This document shows positions 36,321 to 47,543 of a stretch of DNA of 64,000 bases, piece after piece; the stretch's first letter is position 1; each line of letters opens with the position of its first letter. Under the pieces are notes generated by a model that was not told where the DNA came from, did no database searches, and worked only from the letters and a program-made list of their open reading frames with translations. The DNA lies in NCBI GenBank assembly GCA_031216915.1, contig CM062296.1, forward strand, positions 796,335,608 to 796,399,607, written 5' to 3'. The stretch is from Pictodentalium vernedei (taxonomy: Eukaryota; Mollusca; Scaphopoda; Dentaliida; Dentaliidae). The translations under genes and the position numbers were made by a program.

Positions 36321-36601
36321 CCATACCATGTATGGTGTACATAATGTCAGCATCCGGGGTGGCCCTCCATCATACAGCTTTCTACTAGTTGCGCGTATGG
36401 GTACACATCTGACGATTTCATCAGCCTATTTTTGGAATTCGCTAAAAGAATATTTCCAAAAATTCATTCCAATGATGTGGCCTTAAACTGAGTTTAAGTG
36501 TTTCCTGAGAATATTACAGGCTGGTTTCAGGTAATGTGTTGCTATAGATAAGATTACACTATGGCTATACTGTGCCCAGGGTTATTGACTCAATAATAAA
36601 A

Positions 36602-36677
36602 AATTTTTATAACCACAAAGTGTGACTAACCCTGTGCAATGCACAGGGTTTGTCACACTTTTTGATTATAAAAAATT
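36602..36677. repeat. 76-bp hairpin
   Basis: 'aatttttataaccacaaagt' and 'gtgactaaccctgtgca' pair with 'tgcacagggtttgtcac' and 'actttttgattataaaaaatt', with few mismatches and almost no loop. Confidence 0.85.
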
Positions 36678-36896
36678 GGTAACGGCCAAATCACAACACA
36701 TGAAAATATACACTGACTGTAAAAATGCACAAGGTTAATTGGTTACATGTTACGAAAGGTGCAGGATTCAAAGAACTATTGGAAATACTTATACTGGATT
36801 GTGGATATTTTTTTTCATGTAAATTCCAAAAATGAAAATATTTTCTAATTTCAAATAATAGCTTGTTTTAGCTAGATTTGACTTTATATCCATGTT

Positions 36897-36966
36897 CCAG
36901 TCCCAGCTAACCATTGTGCAGAAATATATGTGACCTTACTTAAACACCAATAAATAAATAAATAAA
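36897..36966 (+). mobile_element. SINE 3' end with (AATA)n tail
   Basis: 'ccattgtgcagaaatatat' and 'gaccttacttaaacacc' followed by (AATA)n match the tail of the SINE at 13738-14107. It stops 25 bp before the ACAD9 acceptor at 36992. Confidence 0.7.
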
Positions 36967-36991
36967 TTGTATTGTTTTTATTTTTTAACAG

Positions 36992-37067
36992 CTTGCAATG
37001 AATATACTAAATGGTGGTCGGTTCAGTATGGGAAGCTCAGGTGCTGGAAGTATTAAGAGAATGTTTA
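36992..37067 (+). CDS. ACAD9: ACAD9-like acyl-CoA dehydrogenase, internal exon 3 of 4
   Basis: The exon is 76 nt: 25 codons plus one base. The acceptor is attttttaacag and the donor is a consensus GTAAGT. The peptide is LAMNILNGGRFSMGSSGAGS followed by IKRMF, the first helix of the C-terminal domain. 'MNILNxGRFSMGS' is the ACAD9 signature; ACADVL reads MHILNNGRFGMAA. It joins in frame to the previous exon, which ends in a complete codon for Lys. The intron before it is 11.7 kb and contains the 165-bp satellite, degenerate 168-bp repeats, a MITE and a LINE fragment. A SINE tail ends only 25 bp before the acceptor. Confidence 0.9.
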
Positions 37068-37199
37068 GTAAGTAAATTTTATCAAAATCTTTTCAAATAG
37101 CCCATTTTGGATAGATCGTCTGCAGTATGTTCAACGAATATGTGACAAAAAAAGTCAATGTGATGCTGTAACAATGTGAGTGAGTTGGTTTCAGAAGAA

Positions 37200-37335
37200 G
37201 TTAGAGGTTATTACTTGGTTAACTTCATATAGGCTGAGATATCAGCTCGAGTTAACTTCATATCAGCCTAAGACCAATGGCTGATGTGATGTTACCAAGG
37301 GCTGATATCTTGGCCAATATGTAACTAACCAAGTA
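37200..37335. repeat. inverted repeat
   Basis: 'ggttattacttggttaactt' and, further on, 'tatcagcc' pair with 'ggctgatat' and 'gttaactaaccaagtaataac'-like sequence at the right. Related 'atatcagccaag' pieces lie at 40190-40265. Confidence 0.6.
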
Positions 37336-37639
37336 ATAACATCTTTATTAATTAAACCAAAACAAAGTAATCACATATTATTCTCAGATCTGTTACAGTT
37401 TTCTGCCCCTGATATTGTTCCTCATTCTTTTCACCTTCTCCAAATCTCTCCTTTTCCATGTTCAGTTATCTGGATGTCTCGGGGAATCCAAGATGTTTGT
37501 TTAGCTGAACTATCTCGTCTCCCCGTTCGACCAGTATCTGCATACGGCACCGAATCTCAAGTTTGTGTTGAATTTTCTGTACAGCTCTCTTCTTTTTAGC
37601 TCACCTGACTGCATCCAATGTCTGTAATCCATGCGTTAA

Positions 37640-37884
37640 CCCTTTACCCAACGTAACAGCCAAAACCGGCCAGCGCTGTTCTCAAAAATCGCCAATTAAT
37701 TTTCATTATTTTTTTCATTTTTTGTCTCAAAAACATAGGTTATGACCCCTCGTTGCAACGAGCTCGTCGAGCTCGTTCCAACGAGGGGTCATAACCTATG
37801 TTTTTGAGACAAAAAAATGAAAAAAATTAGTTATTCAAGAATTTTTTTTGCAAGTGTCGTCTGCTTTTCATGTTAGGTAAAGGG
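37640..37884. mobile_element. TTAA-flanked MITE family M2, copy 2 (245 bp)
   Basis: TTAA lies at 37636-37639 and 37885-37888. The ends are CCCTTTACCCAA and TTAGGTAAAGGG. A long palindrome spans about 37710-37828 with 'gttatgacccctcgttg' and 'cgagctcg' at its heart. It is more perfect than copy 1. Confidence 0.82.
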
Positions 37885-38636
37885 TTAACTTTTGCAAACT
37901 TGACTTCTTGACAACCACTAGACCAAATTCAAACATATTTTGCACAGACCATCTATGGAGTATACCCTTTCTATTTTGTTCAAATGAAGCAGCGGCCATC
38001 TTCAGGCTCTGGTTGATGCCCCAAAATCTTAAAAATCTTCTTTTCACAAACTATGAGAGGGAATGCCTTGATATTTGTTATGGAACATCCTTTGGTGTTG
38101 AAGATTAAATTTTGTTCAAGGGAAGTTGGTAGGTCAATATTTGGGCTCTCTGTGGGGCTCATATCCATTTTGGGATCTGCCCAAAAGTTCTGTTTCAAGA
38201 ACTAGTGGGCCAATTTCAACCAAATTTGGCATGTAGTATGAGTGGACCCTAAGTAATTGATTGATGCCCTCCCTCCCCCCCCCCTCCCCCCAAAAAATGG
38301 TCATAGCCCTGTGGCAACCCCAGGGGCTAAAAACAAAAAAAAAATTCAAAAGCCTATATTTCCCAAACCACACAGAACAGAGAACTGTTGTTTTGTATGA
38401 AGCATCCTTAGGACCAGTAGAATGGATTGGTTAAAAAAAATGCTGCTGGTTTTATCAGGGTGTCCTGTAGAGGGTACTGAAAAAAGTGATGAATCAGCAT
38501 TTTTGCAGTAAGATTTCCTTGTACAAATTGTTTCCAGTTTTATCTCTTCCATCAACTTCTGTCAACATCTACCTATCAGACACTCATGTTATTTTGTTAT
38601 GTTAAGCTAAAGGGAATGAAATAATTCTGAAATGCT

Positions 38637-39180
38637 TTTAACCCTCTCAAGACTTCCATAAGTGACAGAGGAAAAATTTATCTGATTCCTGTATGAATAT
38701 CTTTAATTTAACCCTCTCAAGACTTAAAAGTGTTTTCCAAATATTTTATTTTATGTTGCACCCTTTCAATGCTGTGCATCTATGTTTTTTCTGGTTCCTT
38801 GGAAAACAGTTGATCTGATTCTTGGTTGAATATCTTTAATTTAACCCTCTCATGACTTCAGTGTGTTTTGAAAGATTTTATTTCATGTTGAACCCTTCAA
38901 TGCTGTGCACATGTATGTTTTATTTCTGGTTTCTTGGAAACATTCATCTGTTTCCTGTATGAATATCTTAAATTTAACCCTCTCAAGACTTCAATGTGGG
39001 TTTCAAAGATTTTATTGATGCCTTGATCAAACCTTTTCAATGCTGTACATGTATATGTTTTTTTCTGGTTTCTTGGGTAAAATTTCTCTGATTCCTGTAT
39101 GAATAAATATAATTTAACCCTTTCAAGACTTCAATGTGCATTCCAAACATTTTATTTCAAGTAATACTTCTAACGAAAAC
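38637..39180 (+). repeat. tandem repeat, about 130-bp unit, 4-5 copies
   Basis: 'ttaaccctctcaagacttc' recurs at about 38638, 38708, 38840, 38975 and 39113. 'cctttcaatgctgtrcat' and 'attcctgtatgaatat' lie between. The opening TTAACCCT resembles the MITE ends. Confidence 0.65.
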
Positions 39181-39733
39181 CTATTTCTGAATTCTTTAAA
39201 AATATTTTACCCCCAAAAATAAGCCTCCATAAATTCTTTTTCTGTTTTGTTTATTTTTGATGCTTTAACCATTTTCACACAGACTTCAATTTACTTGTGG
39301 CAGTAAACTTCTGATTCTCTAGTTTAAAATTTTATTCTTTAAAACCACTGGGCCAAATTCATTCATTTATGGCACAGACCATCTTTGGAGTAAACCTTTT
39401 TGCCTTTGTTCAAATGAATCTGCTGCCATCTTCAGGCTGATGGAATTTACTCTTCTGATTTTCCCCCTAAAATTACTACATCCCTTGGGATGGAGTTAAT
39501 ACTCCATTAACCAAAAATGCTTTAAAAATCCTCTTTTTATAAGCCACTTGCAATAATGCTTAGATTTCCTGTTTGGAACTTACTTTAGTGATGCAGATTC
39601 ACTTTTTTCAAAGAAATGCAGCAAGGCAAAATTTGGGCTCCCAAATTTGTCTACACTCAAAATTTCTATTTTCAGATCCAATGGGCAGATGTGAAGCAAA
39701 TTTATCATGCACGGAATTTTTTTTTTCTTTGGG

Positions 39734-39734
39734 T

Positions 39735-39762
<28 letters not shown>
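39734..39762. repeat. poly-G tract
   Basis: A long uninterrupted G run after 'tttgggtg'. Its length is unreliable. Confidence 0.8.
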
Positions 39763-39765
<3 letters not shown>

Positions 39766-40289
39766 GTTAGAGAGAACCACAGTAGTTGAAAGCAAAACAA
39801 AAATTTGGTTCAGTTGTTGTTTTTTAATGCTTTAAAGAACAGAGATTGCTAGGAAGCTTTCCTGGGTCCAGCAGAAATGTATGGCCAAAAAAGTTGCCTT
39901 TGGTTGTGTCATAGCAAATCAAAAAATTGCTTTTGCTGCTGATCTCTTACTGATACACTCATCTCTTTTAACAACTTGAGCCAGGTGAGCGTTTTAGGCT
40001 CACTTGAGCCTCTGGTTTGTCTTTCTTCACACAACCTGCACACATTGCCATCTGTAATTCCTCATCATTCAAAATCTCTGCTTCAAACCACTCCATTATA
40101 GAATACCAGTTTTCACAGTTACATTCGATGAGCAACAATTTTATGTAAACAAATTGGTTGAACCTTCTAAAGATGCGTCAAGGGAAATAACTCTAGCTTG
40201 GTTCATGTCAGCCGAGATTGACCTCATATCAGCCAAGTTTGAAGTTATATCAGCCAAGGTCATGGGCATGTTTGATGCATTCCTTTATG

Positions 40290-40535
40290 TATATTTATGA
40301 CCTTTAAAATTACTGCATTTGTGTATCAGCATTTTTCTTTAGCCAGTCCTACAGTTTACATTTAAAAATGCATGGATTGCTCTGACGTTGTGCACACACA
40401 ATGCTGTTATGTTGAAGTTTCACCAGATAACATTGGACACCAGTGCTCTTCAATTTTGCCATTTCACTTTTAACTTACCAAGTTTGAGTTTGTCAAGTTG
40501 ACTTACAGTGTCACTGACACTTTCATTTCTTGAAG
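40290..40535 (+). repeat. interspersed repeat R5, copy 2
   Basis: Matches 32535-32770 from 'tgtgtatcagcattttt' to 'gtcactgacactttcattt'. The minus-strand ORF at 40450-40671 has no recognised domain. Confidence 0.65.
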
Positions 40536-41011
40536 GGATAATGGCAAATAAATGTCTTCTTTCAGCAATGGTTTTCTCCGCATGTTTGGCATCTTTCGAA
40601 GCGTCAATAATCATTGAATAACATATCCAGAAATCCACCTGGACAATTTTTTTTCTAATCCAAGATGGCATCCAATAAAGCGGCCAATTAACTGATTTTA
40701 TGCTAGCCCTTTACATTTGCCTCATTTCCACTGGAATGCTGGACTTTCCAACCCAGTGCTTTCAATAATATGAGGCCCCAATAATCCATTTGATACCAAA
40801 GACATCCACCTGAATCGAGGGTGGGCACTAAAATGGTGAGTTGAACCAGAATAATTGGGATATTTTCTTTAATTTTTATAAAACAGAATCCAGGCCAGGA
40901 TAGATAAACTCAAACTAAATACATTTACTCATATTCGGAGTGGCTTTATGTAAATTGCAAATGTTGTTTTTTCTTGAAACACATTGTTATCAAAATTGTT
41001 AATGACACACC

Positions 41012-41107
41012 GGGAGCGCAGTGGCTCATTGAGCGGAAAGGTCGAAGGTTAGTTCCTGACCCTCCCTCCCATGTTCTTTTTGTTGTGTTCTTCAGCAAGA
41101 CACTTAA
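41012..41107 (+). mobile_element. SINE head, interrupted by a MITE
   Basis: 'gagcgcagtggctcattgag' (A-box-like) and 'gtcgaaggttagttcc' (degenerate B box) are followed by 'gttgtgttcttcagcaagac', as in the other SINEs. It is cut at TTAA (41104-41107) by the MITE. The continuation may resume after 41668. Confidence 0.65.
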
Positions 41108-41668
41108 CCCTTTGAGACTTTAATTATCCTGCATTCAAATATCCCTGGGAATTCAGATTCTTCGATGTTTTTTAAAATGCGACATCAAACGTCGGAAAGT
41201 ACAAATAACAAGATATTTTTCACATTTGTGATTAACTGATTGAGGGCGAGATTATTTTTGGTGGTCTGAATTTGTTATTCAAAATTTGTTTTATTACAAA
41301 TTATTGGAGCATGCCCACAGGTATTCTCCAATAATTTGTAATAAAACAAATTTATATAAACAACATATTATTTGAGTTTGACTGAATATGAAATTTAAGC
41401 AAGGAAAGTGTTGGCTTCATTTTTTTGAAAACCCTGATAGTAGCTTCTAGCACTCAACCAGTTAAGAAGTCTTGACAGCAGGATTATATTAGTATTTTAT
41501 GCTGCGATAACATTTGGCTTAATGGTTGTCACTGAGCACTATTTGGGAGAAAATTGGAATTGAGATTAAAACTTTTAAAAAATTGACAAATAATAAAACA
41601 AATGACCACAAAGTATCAACAGACTGTTTGATTTCGTACGTCATAAGACGTACAAAAGTCTCAAAGGG
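41108..41668. mobile_element. TTAA-flanked MITE, 561 bp, inserted in a SINE
   Basis: TTAA lies at 41104-41107 and 41669-41672. The inverted ends CCCTTTGAGACTTT and AAAGTCTCAAAGGG are perfect over 14 bp. An internal palindrome, 'tttgttttattacaaatta' with its complement, lies at about 41287-41352. The CCC/GGG ends and TTAA fit piggyBac-type transposition. Near 41440 'agcactcaaccagttaag' resembles the end of MITE M1. Confidence 0.85.
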
Positions 41669-41699
41669 TTAATTGGTTTTCTCGGCATGTTTGTCTGCC

Positions 41700-42505
41700 T
41701 TACAAGTTACATTGTTACAACACTACTAATAAAGTAAAGCATGGGAATCCCACACTCCACTTTATAAGTACAAAAGTAGCAATGCAACTTGTGACCTCTA
41801 CACTTGGGTAATCATGTTACTTCCACAGACCTTTAGATCAGTCTAATTTGGGCACAACGGCAAATATGGATCAACCGTATTGTGGCTTGCATGGTTGGAG
41901 AAAAAGTGCCGGTATTTTGTTCTTCTTGACGTCTGTTTTAGGTTTCAGGTCCCACTCTTAAAATTATAGTTTCAACCCCTTGTTATAGGACTTCACCATT
42001 ATCACTGGTTCCCCCAACCCCTTGACATTAAGTTTATTCAAGAAGGCTTCTTAGTTTCCCAGTGTCGATCCAAAGTCCTGTTTGAATGCAAATTACCCAT
42101 GACGTTGAATAGGAAATGCCACAAACATGAATATAATAGATCACCAGCTTTAAGCGCATGATCATATAGAATTTGCCAAAGAAAAGCAATCGACAGTGTC
42201 GTATACTATGGCGAACTCCGTAGGGGTTTTTGTAATTATCTGCTGCATTGTTTGATTCGAAGGTAAGCTCTAAGGTATATTGCAAACATCAGGGAAACCT
42301 GGCCAAACTATATATTGCCAGAAACATTGCAAAACTTTGGAAAAAGTTTCAAACTCTGCATAATTTGGGCGCAATTATCTTATTTGGGCTCAGCGTTTAC
42401 CATCGTTATTTGGGGAGAATTTAAAGGCCTGTACTTCCAACACATTCAAGCTGCAAGGTAGTGCATGGTATAATTACTTTAGTAATTTGTTAAATTGACA
42501 AGTGA
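41700..42505. other. intronic sequence, no gene seen
   Basis: The 83-codon minus-strand ORF at 42034-42285 shows no recognisable domain. Nothing repetitive was identified. Confidence 0.4.
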
Positions 42506-42556
42506 TATTTTTATACTAATAACCAATGGCCCAGACTTAGCTGCTGCAAACTCATT
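42506..42556 (+). mobile_element. miniature DIRS A, left piece
   Basis: 'tatttttatactaataacc' to 'gctgcaaactcatt' matches the left end of DIRS A copy 1. It is interrupted after CTCATT by DIRS B copy 1 and resumes at 49480 with ACTTTCC. The undisturbed sequence can be read from the same element's right end, where the complement of GGAAAGTAATGAG occurs uninterrupted. Confidence 0.85.
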
Positions 42557-42762
42557 AAATTTTTATACTGTACCATTGACCCAGACTTAGCTGGTGCTAA
42601 CTCTTAAATTGTAGGGCCAAACACAAATTTTGCACCCCAATACCAAAAATTTGCATCAAAATCCAAAAAAATAGATGTCCTATGTGGTCCTCCATACTTT
42701 TATTCACTGCGCATGCACAGTGTCAAGGAAGTCCGAAATTGGAGCGAAATCCTCATTCTTTG
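42557..42762 (+). repeat. left inverted terminal repeat, DIRS B copy 1
   Basis: From 'aaatttttatactgtacc' through 'gggccaaacacaaatttt', 'gcgcatgcacagtgtcaagg' and 'ccgaaattggagc' to 'ctcattctttg'. It is inverted at 49252-49479. Confidence 0.9.
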
Positions 42763-43659
42763 TTTGGCCCTTCAATCAGTAACATCTCACTGATATCTGT
42801 GCTTATAATCTCAGTTAAAATGATGCCAGACACAAAATCATGAAAGAAATGGTGGATCTAAGGATGAAATAAGAGGATGAGAGGAAGAAACAGTGGAAGG
42901 ATGTGTTCAGGGCTGTAACTTATAATTTTTATGCAAAATTCTTTCATGTTCCCTAATTTCGGGGCATGGGCCTGATGTTTACATTCTTGTTATGAACTTT
43001 CCAGTTTGTTCTGTGTTTTCTCTCTCCCTTTCCTTTATACCACCCTTGCTATTCTCCCATGCTTTTGGCATAATTTTTGTAATATTTTTTACTGAAATTT
43101 CTTGGGAGTTTTGGCTTGGTAACAGAATGTTTATTCTGTTTTTCCCCTTGGTTACGTCCTCACCCTAGGGTGGTTAGACGTTTCGGTCATGCATCTACCA
43201 TCCGATGTACTGCAGTTTCTTGTCAGGAAGCCTCTGTTTTACATCGGATAGTGTTAAAATTGGTTACTAATTTCGGGCCATATTTTCAGTGCCTGGAGTC
43301 TTGTTTCCAGTTTTTATTCACTTTTGTTTACATTGACAACAGTTACTTCTGACAGTGATTCCTTGTCTTCTATTAGTTCTGCTCATAGCCAGATACATTA
43401 ATATTGTCCGTAAGTGTAACATTAATTTTTAGACATGTTTTAAAATTTTTGTCCACACTTAGGCTTTTTTGGGATCCATTTCGGCTCATCGCTCCCATTG
43501 GGAACTTGGGCTCATCTTGAAATTTTTTCGAAAAGTTTTTTTTTTTTTTTTTTTCTTTTGAATTAAATTTTCGAAATGTTTGTGATGGATTATTATTATT
43601 ATGTATCTTTATTTCAAGGGTTGGTGCGAGTACAATGACTGTTTAATATTTTTTTCAAA

Positions 43660-45595
43660 ATGAAAGAATATTGTTCAATTGTAAATCAAGGAAGTCTCCT
43701 TCTGATTCTCATGTTCATTGTGTTTGCTGTAGTCTGTGTATTCGCACTAATTCTTGCTCACTGTGTGCCATATCGGATGACAAATGTTGGAGACATGTAT
43801 CACGGTATATTGTTAGTGGTGAGAGGACCATGCTGGTCCTCTCTCCACAGGGTCACTCTAGTTTTTTCAGTCTCTTTTTCAGAGGAACAAGAACAGGGTG
43901 ATGTTTCCATGATGTCTTCAAAAGTGTGCTTCCGTCGTCGCAATAATGAGCTAGCAGTAAAGTGCTCAAGGAAATGCGGCAAGTACCTAAGAGGTCCCTA
44001 GTAGGATTGACGGTCACTTGTCGCCCGCTAGCTCCCCTGGTGAAGCAATCTCTCTTACAACAACATCTAGGCCCAGATGTTGTATGTATGTTCGTCAGTC
44101 AGAGCATACGTCCACTTCTCCTGCTCGGGATGCTCCTTCACATAGACAGTCCGACATGGCTTGTCTATTGGCTTCCTCATCCTCATGTCAGCACACACGA
44201 CCGCACCTTGGCTATGTGACTGCAGATATCCAGCCTGCTTCGCCGACCAGGGATTCCACGTCGACCAGGTCACTCCATCCGCTAGCCAGGGACACGAGGC
44301 CTTTCCAGTCGGGATGTTCGCATATAAGAAGTATGCAGGTATTAACGTCCCAGGAGCTTCCAGCGGCTAAATTACGTAAGACCGTGGCTCCACAGGCCTC
44401 CGTGATGGACTTGCTATCACCAATAGCTCAGTTCATCGCAGCATCCCAGCAGCCATCAGAAACTTTTTCAGAAAAGAAACTGTCTGAGGAAGCTGGGTCG
44501 GTTCGCGCCCCTGAAGAGTCAGAACGGGACAACCGAGATTCTCGTGTGGTCCAGTCGGATGGTGAAAGGGAATCAGTGGAGCTGAAATGTTTCCTTTCCA
44601 AACAACTTAAGGTGGCCATAGATTTCATCCGACAACACCTTTCAGAAGTTGTTTCTCCGGACCAAAATGCTGCGTTACCTGATAAGAGACTGATAGTGTC
44701 ACTGGACTCAGACTTATTCGGCCAGAATAGGGACATTGCGCCTGAGTTTCCGACCCAGTCCAGAAATGTCATGCGGACATTTGAACTTCTTAATGACGCT
44801 ATATTCAAGCTAGCCACTAAGACTGGCAAATCAGGTTTCTTATCGTCTCATGCTCTACAGCTGCCTTTCATCAATCATAGAAATAGATTTAAAACAGCAG
44901 GACAGGGTGTGCCGAGAGTTCCTCTGCATTTAAACGATCAGGCAGACGACTTGGAGTTGTCATTGCCGGCGTCTATGTTGATTTATTCCAGTACGCTGGT
45001 CACGACTATCTCATCTAATAAAATCAGTTTAGACGCATTTTCTTACACAGATCACCTTACCAGAGCATTATCATTATGTCTCGAAGGAAAAGAATTCCAG
45101 GATGTTCAAAACTTCCTTGAGAGTTCTTTCGAGGGCCATAGCATATTCTACGTATAACTCCGCCCTTTCAGTGGCAATCTGGAGTTAGTCAGATGTGATG
45201 CTGCCCTTGCTGCATCCACAAGAGTGGATTGTAAGGTGAAAAACTCTCTTCCAGTCGCTCTGGACTCAGGAGAGCTTCTCTTCGATGGTAAGCTTTCTAT
45301 AATCTATGATCAGATTACTAAGAAAGCTTCAGATTCTCTGCTTTTAAATTCGCTTTGAAAAAGTCGGACTCAGCAGAGAGAAGTAGGCAGGCACTTCGGG
45401 GGCAAATACGTCTGAGGGAAGTTCCTATAGAGGATCTAAGAAGGTCTCTACGTCTTACGCCGGAGACCGTCAGAGTAGCGACTCAGGTAGGGTCGTAATG
45501 CTGGCTGAGATACCGGTCAGATGCTCGTAGGGCGAGGTGCGGGTCGTGGAGGATGTGGTTTCTCCTCCCGCAAGCCTCGTAGGGCCAGGAGGTGA
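43660..45595 (+). pseudogene. DIRS B copy 1 gag
   Basis: It starts at ATG 43660 (MKEYCSIV, equivalent to MKRYCSNC in copy 2). It ends at TGA 45593-45595 after an Arg-rich tail. The longest clean frame is 44018-45157 (379 codons): a Ser/Pro-rich region, LPAAKLRKTVAPQAS, a capsid-like helical part with DFIRQHLSEVVSPDQ and FELLNDAIFKLATKTGKSGF. Frames shift between 43660 and 44018 and again after 45157. Gag would coat the RNA in the cytoplasm. Confidence 0.85.
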
Positions 45596-47543
45596 TGGTC
45601 TAAACCTCTTTTGCAGAAAGCTGTCGAGATTTTTAACCAATTGGTTGTCTATTACTTACGACTCCTGGGTGCAAGGGGTTATTTCCGAAGGTCTATAACT
45701 GTCCTTGAAGGAAAAACCTCCGTTAACTCGAAGTCCACATTGGACTCAGCTTCCGTCAGACGTTCAGAAGAGAGATTCTCTTCTATCAGAAGTTCAATCT
45801 CTTCTGGACAAGAACACTATAGACGCCGTAGAAAACCAGGAATCTCCAGGTTTCTACAGTCACCTGTTCCTGATTCCAAAACCAAACGGCTCGTTTTGTC
45901 CAGTTATAGAGCTGAGCTGGATAAACAAGCTGATCGTGGCTCCGAAATTTTATATGAAGACCATCCGATCAGTCAGAGCAAGCATTCAACTGAACGATTA
46001 TGCTGCGAGCATAGATCTCAAGGATGCGTACTTTCACGTCATGATACATCCGCTGTCCTAGGAGTCGTTTATCAGTTCCGAGCAATGTGCTTTGGTCTGA
46101 ATCTAGTGCCCTGGATCTTCACTCGAATAATGAACTCGGTAATGACTCATTTCCGAACTCATTCGTCTGTGGTAACATCGGCCTACTTGGACGACATTCT
46201 TCAGAAGTATGGCAACAAGTTAACGCTTCAGAACGATGTTCAGAGTCTGCTTCAATTGCTCTGACGTCTTGGTTTCATAGTAAAGGAAAAGAAGTCGGAT
46301 CTAGTGCCGTCCAAGTCATTCACCCACCTGGGAATGAGCTTTGAGATGCACAACAATCTCATTCATCTGCCGTTAACCAGAGCGAAATTAGTCAGTTATT
46401 ACGCTCTCTTTTGTCTTCACTCAGATGTAGTAACAGCGAGAGAATTCATGAGACTGACAGGTTTGTGTGCAGCCGCCGCGGATCTTATTCCGATGGGGTG
46501 GCTACGCACTCGTCCATTCCAGATATATTTTACTCAGAATTGGAGTGTGAAGACTCATTCGCTCGAAACGAACATCGTCTTGTCGAATCAAGTGAAACAA
46601 GAGATTCAGACTTGGACAGATATTCAGTGGTTAACTCAGGGAGTACCACTGCAACTGCCGGATCCGATTTTTACGATAATGATGGATGCAAGTCAAACAG
46701 GTTGAGGTGCAACTTTGAGCCCAACAGATTCGAGGTGCCAGGGTCTTTGGGATCCGCAGTTCCTAAACAAGCACATAAACATCAAAGAGATGATGTCAAT
46801 TTGGCTTGCGCTACGTCAGTGGATAAACATTATTCAGAATTCGCATGTTCAAATTCTGCCCGACAATTCGGCAGTAGTAGCGTATAATTGCAACCAGGGA
46901 GGCACTCATTCCATTCCGTTGTTCAATCTAACAGAAAGAATCCTTCTGTTTGTCCTAGAGCATCAAATTCTTCTGTCGGTCTGTCATATTCTGGGTATTC
47001 TGAACGTTCTAGCGGACTCCCTTTCTCCTAAAGGTTATATGTTGCCGTCAGAATGGACTCTCAACAAACGAGTATTCAATCAGATTTGCTACCAATGGGA
47101 TAGTCCTATGATAGACTTATTTGTGACGTATCTCAACAATAAATTGCAGATGCGTATATGTCGCCATGCCCAGATCCTCGAGCGTTTGCAGTAGATGCCG
47201 TTTTGATCTCTTGGGACGGAATGACAGGATACGTGTATCCTCCAGCTCCGTTGATTCAACAGATATTGCTAAATCTAGAAATCTCACTGTAAGATTCTGT
47301 TGGTAGCATCTCTGTCACCCCAGAGACCATGGATAAATCTACTCAGGTGTCAGTTGTGGGACATTCCACGGAAGCTTCCTCCACGGGAGGATCTTCTTTC
47401 GCAGGGGAAATCGCACACACTGCATCACAACTCGTAAGGTCTCAACCTTCACGTATTTGTGTGGTCCTTCTTGCATAGCAAGCATTTTACAGGACAAGCA
47501 GTGGACGCAATTTCTAACTGTAGGAGGACCTCCTCTTCGCTAA
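45596..47543 (+). pseudogene. DIRS B copy 1 RT/RNase H/methylase-like polyprotein
   Basis: RT starts in the frame of 45705-46061 (PPLTRSPHWTQLPS, SIDLKDAYFHVMIHP). It then shifts to the frame holding the YLDD active site (46184-46195), which is cut by TGA at 46262. The frame continues through FTHLGMSF and the RNase H start IFTIMMDASQTG, where Trp has become a stop (46703). Next come HINIKEMMSIWLAL, ILPDNSAVVAY and VLADSLS. The methylase-like end lies beyond a further shift near 47150. Not functional. Confidence 0.88.

Larger units (their letters stand above)
37599..40015 (+). repeat. 'AGCTCACCTG...CAGGTGAGC' repeat region
   Basis: It starts 'tttagctcacctgactgc' and ends 'ccaggtgagcgttttaggc', two inverted ends. 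Between them are diverged paragraphs with 'accactgggccaaattca' and 'cagcggccatcttcaggct'. It contains MITE M2 copy 2, the 38.6 kb tandem repeat and a poly-G run. No protein domain was recognised in its short ORFs. Whether it is one element or several is unclear. Confidence 0.5.

Noticed and set aside
40450-40671. Minus-strand ORF (73 codons) as a small gene
   Set aside because: Part lies in an interspersed repeat and the rest has no recognisable domain.
44018-45157. A 379-codon ORF as a host gene
   Set aside because: It aligns along its length with Gag of the DIRS copy at 56659-58796 and sits between DIRS terminal repeats.
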